Of a stretch of DNA of 64,000 nt, positions 58,710-64,000 are shown one piece after another. Position numbers and translations under genes: made by a program. Source of the DNA: Sabethes cyaneus (Eukaryota > Arthropoda > Insecta > Diptera > Culicidae); NCBI RefSeq assembly GCF_943734655.1, contig NC_071354.1, positions 231,682,706 to 231,746,705 on the forward strand. Reading direction: 5' to 3'. Position 1 is the first letter of the stretch, and each line of letters opens with the position of its first letter. The notes below the pieces were generated by a model. That model did no database searches and was not told where the DNA came from. It saw nothing but the letters and a program-made list of their open reading frames with translations.

Positions 58710-60769
58710 TAACAAGTACATGGTTGATGATTTGTAAATACTTTTGCTGATAGTTATTTAGTTTCGTCAGTTTATTTATTTATAATTAATTTGTTTATTT
58801 CAATAATTGTTTCCTGCTGTAAATAGTATTTGCGATAATCACTTATTTTGTTAATCTAATTATTTTGTTAATATTAATTAATTTGTTAAACGTTTGAATA
58901 TATTTAATCTGGTTAAGCAACTATTATTAAGCAAAAATCCTTACGATGGTACACCGCAAGCAAGGCAGCGGTCGAAACATATCTAAAAATTATATAAATG
59001 AGTTCCCTTACATTCGCCTGCGATAATTTGCTTTGACCGCCGATGCGACCGATGCGATAAGAGGATTGACCTTGCCGAAAAAGTCTAATGACCTTTGCGC
59101 TGTCGGGAGAGAGTTTGCTTCTTTACTCTATCCTTTGGGAAAGGTCAGCTAGCCTGACGATAACCGCTCGCAAGAAGAAAATGATCTTCGCTGAGATTTG
59201 TCCTTCGTGCTTTTTGATGCGGTCAGAGATTTTCGCCCAACAGCCTCCGGTAGCGTCGTGTTACCTGACGGTTGATCTGAGGATCCGTATGCTCTAATAG
59301 ATCACTTCAGTTTGACTAGTGGTAGAGGTAGGAGTATCCATAATTTGTGTCCGGTCGATTATTGATTAGAGGTGATAACCGTATGAAATTCCTTCATCAA
59401 TTTGCTAAGATAGTTCTTTCCCTAGATAGTCAACCGTTCCCAGCCAGTGTAGATCGTGCGAATCGTAATTTATGTGTGATTCAGTATTATTAGTGCTAAA
59501 GGTAAGCCGCAGACTCTGGGCTTAAAGAACGGTGTGCTTAAAGTGCCACGTGCGGGCAAATATATTTTATTCGGCAGATTCGTCGATACCCAACTGAGCT
59601 GTACCATCGTTACCAATTTGCGACCGCTCCTGCTTCCACCGTCAACTGTAACCCTTGCCCGGCAGCACGGAAAACCGGAAGAGGATCGCTACCGTTACAT
59701 CGCGTCCTAGCGGATGATCAACCCGCTTAGACGGTCATCAAAAACCCGTCTATTGTTCTTCAGCTTCGGCCGGCTCGGCGTGTGCAGCACGCTCAGCAAA
59801 ATATTCATCTAGAAGGGATCCGCGTGGGGCGGATCAGATCGATGGTTTGATCGCCTATCCCGACAAGCAGCAGCAGCAGAGAAGTAGAGTGATGTCGCCA
59901 TTTTGACCACCGAGAGCCGCCATCGCTAAAACCATCCAGCACCCGCAAGTAAACCTCATGTAAATCCGGTTTTGAGTGAGTACAAACTTTTGATTAATTT
60001 GTCCATGCGCATGCGACCGAAATAGGGCCGCGACCCTAAAGCACACAGCAGCAACTGCTACCAATAGAATCGTACCACCACCCAACACAAAAGGGGGAAT
60101 GAAAAGTTGATCGCACACCGCACGCAGTAGATAGCTAGCAGAATGGGAACGAAATAGGGGAGAGTAGAGACAGACTAGGCCTAGTGAATGAATATCAATC
60201 GAAACGAAGAAATGTAAATCGAATTCGGAAGCGCAAAGCGAAGTTATATGGAGAATAAATGTTTGTCAGGAACCACCAAAGTGACTGTTTTAAGATAGTA
60301 GCGCTCTCCCACCTTGGCATGCTTTAAAGGGGTTTCATGTTGTTCGGTCCGCCCTAGTTTCCTTTTATTTTTTTTGTGAGATCTTCTTTTACTGGGGATG
60401 CTGACCCTGAAATCAGCAAGGATAACTCCCAATTCACCATTGGGCAGATTGTAGTGGAGATTGGGGCCGGACCAGTGATGAAAGATAACCCTCATTGAAT
60501 CTGTTGGCAAAATTGAAATCGTATCTTTAGGCGCGCTGGACATCGCGTAGGCTAGATCTTTTGACGCTCATCTCTGCGGAGTATTTCGAGTCGCTGTTTG
60601 AGTCAGCTAACTTGCTTCCTTTCCCGAGTTAGGGATAAAAAGGAACCTTCTCCCGAAAGGTCTCAGGCTGGGCAATCTTAAAACACGGCGGGTGGTCTCT
60701 CATTAGAGAGTGGCGCTTAAGCCACCCGCTTAGCATCGGGGAGCAAATCGGCTGGCCAGTTACAATTTA
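58710..60769. other. Unassigned interior of the 2.9-kb inverted-end unit
   Basis: GC-richer than its surroundings at 59490-60780. A plus-strand AATAAA occurs at 60253. A minus-strand frame at 60543-60244 (ILPTDSMRVIF, then basic) recalls LINE ORF1 wording but I cannot place it. Confidence 0.35.
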
Positions 60770-60821
60770 AAGACCTCGTGTCAGTAGCCCCGTTTCAGCC
60801 CCGTTTCAGCGAGAATTACTC

Positions 60822-62561
60822 TATTATAAAAACGCTACCTTTTCAGATGTTTGAAACCACTTAATCGGACTCGTTGGGACCCCTATTCGCTGGTGATTGC
60901 ATGTCAACAGTTGGCAAGTTCCCTTCATAGACTTTGCTAATTGTTATCAACCATTTTTTGCTCTACATGCTAAATCCTACCGTATTCTTACTTCGAAATT
61001 ATTATCATGCTGCATTCTTGTTTTCATTCGATTCAATTGTGACCATGATTTCATTCGAATATGAAAACATTATCTTCCAATCCCAATCAAACCCCAGTCC
61101 TAGTTAATCACCTGGTTAAAACAAAAGAGTGAATTTCAAAGAACTTATAGCATATTTATATGTTAAATTTTTATCCATGATAAGTTTTGTAAAAAGGCTG
61201 GCCTCAATGTGCTATCTCCCAGCCATTACTGTCCTTTCAGATTCATAAATTGAGTATAATCCCCTTTCTCAATGATGAAAGTAACTCCCGGGAAAGGAAA
61301 AAGGCTTCAAAATTAATATAAGGATTCCTTCAATCGGATTTGTCAGCTTCACTGTGCGATGCCATGCGAATTCTGGGCAAATTTAATTACCGTCTTTTCT
61401 TTCTGTCTCTCGCAATCTATCTATACCTATCTCACCGCCATGCCAGTATATTTGTCCAGAAACCGTACAGCAGAAGAAGAAAAAAAGCACCGTCCTACAT
61501 AGATCTAACAGGTTGCTAAGGGGAAACGGAAGAAGACCTGCCTTGAAATGGATAAAATCCTATTACTGGAAAATTATTGACATAACTGTCATAATATGGC
61601 CATTCCATATTACTGTAAGGAAAGGAGAAAAAGAGGGAGAGCAAGGAAAAATCTTTCTTCTAACAGACAGACCTTTTTCTAGCAGCCCCCCACGACCACC
61701 ACCACGAGCAGGAGGAAATATCCGGTCAAAGGAAATAACGCGGATCGTTTTCAGCATAGTTTCACATCGTGCCCAAGAATGTGACTGCTACTTTCTTCTT
61801 TGGGTTTTGCATTTTTTTTTTTTCATTTTTGAACTCTTATCCTGATCTTCCACTTCTAATGCCTCTCTGGAAAGGATTCGAATTTCCCTTGAGCACGCCC
61901 GACCCTGCTTGTTGTATTGGTGGTGGACCGGGGAGGAGAGCGTTCATGGTACTTAATTTCCAGCAGCAGGGAAGTGAAATCTACAACGGATGGAAATGGA
62001 GCACAAAGGAAAGCCCTTCATCAGCATTATCATCGACGATGCTCGATGGTTTTTTTATTCGCCGCTTCCATTATTCAATTTTTTCCACATCCTGGTTTTT
62101 CCTTAGTTGCTAGATATAAAATTATTATTATTATAATATCGTTTGTCGCCCAGGCTTCGAGAGCCCCGAGATGGTGGTAGCCTGATTTCTTATCATCCTG
62201 TCACGTTGGGTGCACACGAAACCCATGCCCTGATTTATTATAACCTATCTCGTTCATTCGAATGTAATTTTTATTTTTTTGCTCTTCTTCTAGTGTGCTG
62301 CTCCCGGTTCGGTCATCATTTATCGTCTATCGTTTGCCGGACAAAAAAGAATTCCGCCTTTGCTTAAGCATCTCGGCAGTTAGTTGTTTCGATGGAGTAA
62401 GGGAAAAAATCGACCCGCACAAGAGTGTATTATGAAAAATGTCAAGTATTTTGGAGCTCACCATCCTTCCGTTCGCGCAGAATTATGTCGATGTCGCCCC
62501 ATGTTAGTAAGACAGCAGCAGCAAGTGTTAAAATGGTAAGTTATGGAGGTGCAGTCCGAGT
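60822..62561. other. Sequence downstream of the minus-strand gene
   Basis: Unique, no repeat recognised; probably includes the 3' UTR of the minus-strand gene. TTTATT at 62053-62058 would be AATAAA on its strand. Confidence 0.4.
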
Positions 62562-62752
62562 TCAAGGTTTTTCGCCATCAGCCGCGCCCGCGGATGCGCC
62601 GCTCCGTAGTTCTTCGTCGTTGTCCTTGCTGCGCCTCTTGAACCACCGGCGGGGATGCCGTTGCGGTTGACCAGCAGCGTAGCTGTCCACCTGCTGCTGC
62701 TGGTGGTGGCTGGCCGCGTTGTCCCACGATGAGTAATAACGCAGCAGATTGT
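62562..62752 (-). CDS. Unrecognised gene, terminal exon (minus strand)
   Basis: On the minus strand a 191-bp exon starts after CTTTCAG (acceptor at 62755-62753 on the plus coordinate) and ends at TGA (62564-62562). It encodes a polar tail: NLLRYYSSWDNAAS, a run of Gln, then Arg/Lys-rich WFKRRSKDNDEE and a small Ala/Gly-rich C-terminus. The upstream exon at 62903-63062 ends with a single base of a split codon (phase 1), and the two join in frame through an Asn codon. GC content is higher than the surroundings. I do not recognise the family. Candidate poly(A) signals on this strand lie around 62053-62058 and near 62234. Confidence 0.65.
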
Positions 62753-62902
62753 CTGAAAGTTTGCACAAGGAAAAAAATGCAGGATCAGTTCGCCTACAAA
62801 GTTTCGCCATTCCTTTCATCCAATTTTGAAACTCTCACTCACAGAACATTCGTCAAATTTACTTTCACCCGCGCGCTTTTCAAGTGTGCCATATGTACTT
62901 AC

Positions 62903-63062
62903 TGTAACGTTTGTGCTGCTGCTCGATGGCCATCTGGTCCGGATTAGGTGACCTCTCCAGTTCCTGCAGGTGACGCTGGAGTACATGTTGCTGGTGACGC
63001 AACCGTGCCAGCTTTTGCTTGATGCGGATATTTTTTACCACGCAGCCCTGCGGAATGTGCAG
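62903..63062 (-). CDS. Unrecognised gene, penultimate exon (minus strand)
   Basis: This 160-bp minus-strand exon lies between an acceptor ending CCACCCCTAG and a GTAAGTAC donor. It encodes LHIPQGCVVKNIRIKQKL followed by an amphipathic, His/Gln/Leu-rich stretch (RHQQHVLQRHLQELE) that looks helical or coiled-coil, then NPDQMAIEQQHKRY. Codon use and GC content are coding-like, and the phase matches the next exon exactly. I do not recognise the gene. Upstream exons would lie beyond 63062 or outside the window. The gene converges on the EGF/sushi/HYR gene. Confidence 0.65.
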
Positions 63063-63740
63063 CTAGGGGTGGAATTGGAAAAAATAAAATGAAAAAGAAA
63101 ATTAAAATCAATGCCTTCTTAGTTTTCGAGAAAGAACGAAAATCATGCAATAAAATGTAATAAGAATTGTGCAATTATAGGAGGCCGCGTGCAGAAAAGC
63201 ATGGTGAGAAGCACGTGAGTCGGTTTAACTCTAACACTTACCTTAGAACTCGAAATCAGATCACGTCGAAGGATATTTTTTAATTGGAATCATTTTTCCT
63301 ATTCAATCTACAGCGGCAGACTTCATTACCGGCATGCTAGAAAAACTTACCGCCGTCTATCGGATAGGATGACATCTATAGCCTGAATCGCGTTGCCTCA
63401 TACCAGCGCCAGCGGGACATATGAACGCCGGTGCATATGAACAAACAGCGAATGCCAATCAACAGTACGGAGAGACAAAGGTTCGAGGAAATATGCAACC
63501 GTGCACTTTGTGACTCGACTGCTGTCGACACCGGCAAAAACCAATTCATTTCCAGAACGATGTCAGCAAGGGTGTAAAACAAGCTGGCGCCTTCGCGTTG
63601 AGAAATTGCATCGAGTTCAAATGTCTAGCGCACGTTCCCCCGGTAAGTGTGGCCACCTGTTCAGGGTTGAAGTTTATTCGCAAGAAAATCAAAGTGTTTC
63701 AGATTGACTGACTGACTCTGATTGACTGTCGGAACTTTTG
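63063..63740 (-). other. Intron or upstream part of the minus-strand gene
   Basis: No further exon could be confirmed. A GTAAG donor-like site near 63240 has an in-frame stop 5' of it. Confidence 0.4.
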
Positions 63741-64000
63741 AATTTTCGACTTTTCGACTTTTCGACTTTTCGACTCTCCGACTTTTCGGCATTTCGACTT
63801 TACAACTTTTCGACTTTTCGACTTTTCGACTTTTCGACTTTTCGACTTTTCGACTTTTCGACTTCGACTTTTCGACTTTTCGACTTTTCGACTTTTCGAC
63901 TTTTCGACTTTTCGACTTTTCGACTTTTCGTCGGACTTTTCGACTTTTCGTCGACTTTTCGACTTTTCGAGTTTTCGACTTTTCGATTTTTCGACTTTTC
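63741..64000. repeat. (TTTTCGAC)n array at window end
   Basis: 8-bp units with occasional TCCGAC, TCGTCG and TTCGAC slips; continues beyond the window. Confidence 0.95.

Larger units (their letters stand above)
57900..60821. mobile_element. Larger unit bounded by inverted 44/52-bp ends
   Basis: GAGTAATTCTCGCTGAAACG...CGAGGTCTT (57900-57943) is inverted at 60770-60821, where an 11-bp block CCCCGTTTCAG is duplicated. The unit is 2.9 kb and contains the long-TIR MITE plus about 2 kb of sequence I cannot assign. Confidence 0.6.

Noticed and set aside
59088..59297. Small plus-strand frame
   Set aside because: Low-complexity support only; no homology recognised and it lies inside the unassigned repeat unit.
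63240..63330. Further upstream exon of the minus-strand gene
   Set aside because: A donor-like site exists and the frame would read LRRDLISSSK, but an in-frame TGA lies just upstream with no acceptor between, so it was not called.

Overview
This window is eukaryotic and almost certainly from a dipteran insect, most likely a mosquito. The evidence is GT-AG introns of several kilobases, one dispersed gene whose exons encode calcium-binding EGF, sushi and HYR modules, and a dense load of insect-type transposon relics (Penelope-like, Jockey/I-like and RTE-like LINEs, BEL/Pao, mariner, MULE, hAT, MITEs and tRNA-derived SINEs). The species call is inference.

Main gene (+ strand). Seven exons were read directly: 6980-7102, 15275-15784, 27534-27656, 29997-30251, 37825-38079, 46811-46950 and 47113-47280. 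They encode the C-terminal part of a secreted or extracellular-matrix protein: cbEGF, three EGF-like units, cbEGF, sushi/CCP, HYR, HYR, stop. All but the last intron are phase 1, so the modules are exon-symmetric. The 5' end, including the signal peptide and earlier exons, lies upstream of the window. A poly(A) signal follows at 47568. The domain order recalls Drosophila faulty attraction (frac), but that is from memory and unverified.

Second gene (- strand). Two spliced exons (63062-62903, then 62752-62562) form the C-terminus of an unrecognised charged, Gln-rich protein that converges on the main gene.

Introns and intergenic DNA. 1-6979 and 7103-15274 hold copies of a TTA-flanked MITE family, a long SINE with target duplications, and several kilobases of degenerate GA/TC-rich arrays. 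15785-27533 holds a nearly complete Penelope-like element (17816-20088) with inverted 117-bp terminal repeats, a second endonuclease-only Penelope unit (22571-23241), a third Penelope terminal-repeat palindrome (about 20880-21135), LINE relics, a hAT MITE and TGTCCCACTTTCTC-type arrays. 30252-37824 holds a (CCCTAG)n array and mariner, RTE and BEL relics. 38080-46810 is dominated by pyrimidine arrays interrupted by MITEs, then a large inverted repeat around a FLYWCH-like fragment. Downstream of the gene (47281-62561) are a MULE transposase relic, 12-mer arrays, LINE relics and nested long-TIR elements. The window ends in an 8-bp TTTTCGAC array.

The most notable signals are hammerhead-ribozyme-like cores in the Penelope-type terminal repeats, which share a self-complementary stem III in three unrelated families; the endonuclease-only Penelope unit; and the repeated association of one MITE family, one 12-mer array family and the GA/TC arrays. 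I found no bacterial-type operon, CRISPR array, rRNA or intact tRNA gene. I do not see a clearly new biological system.
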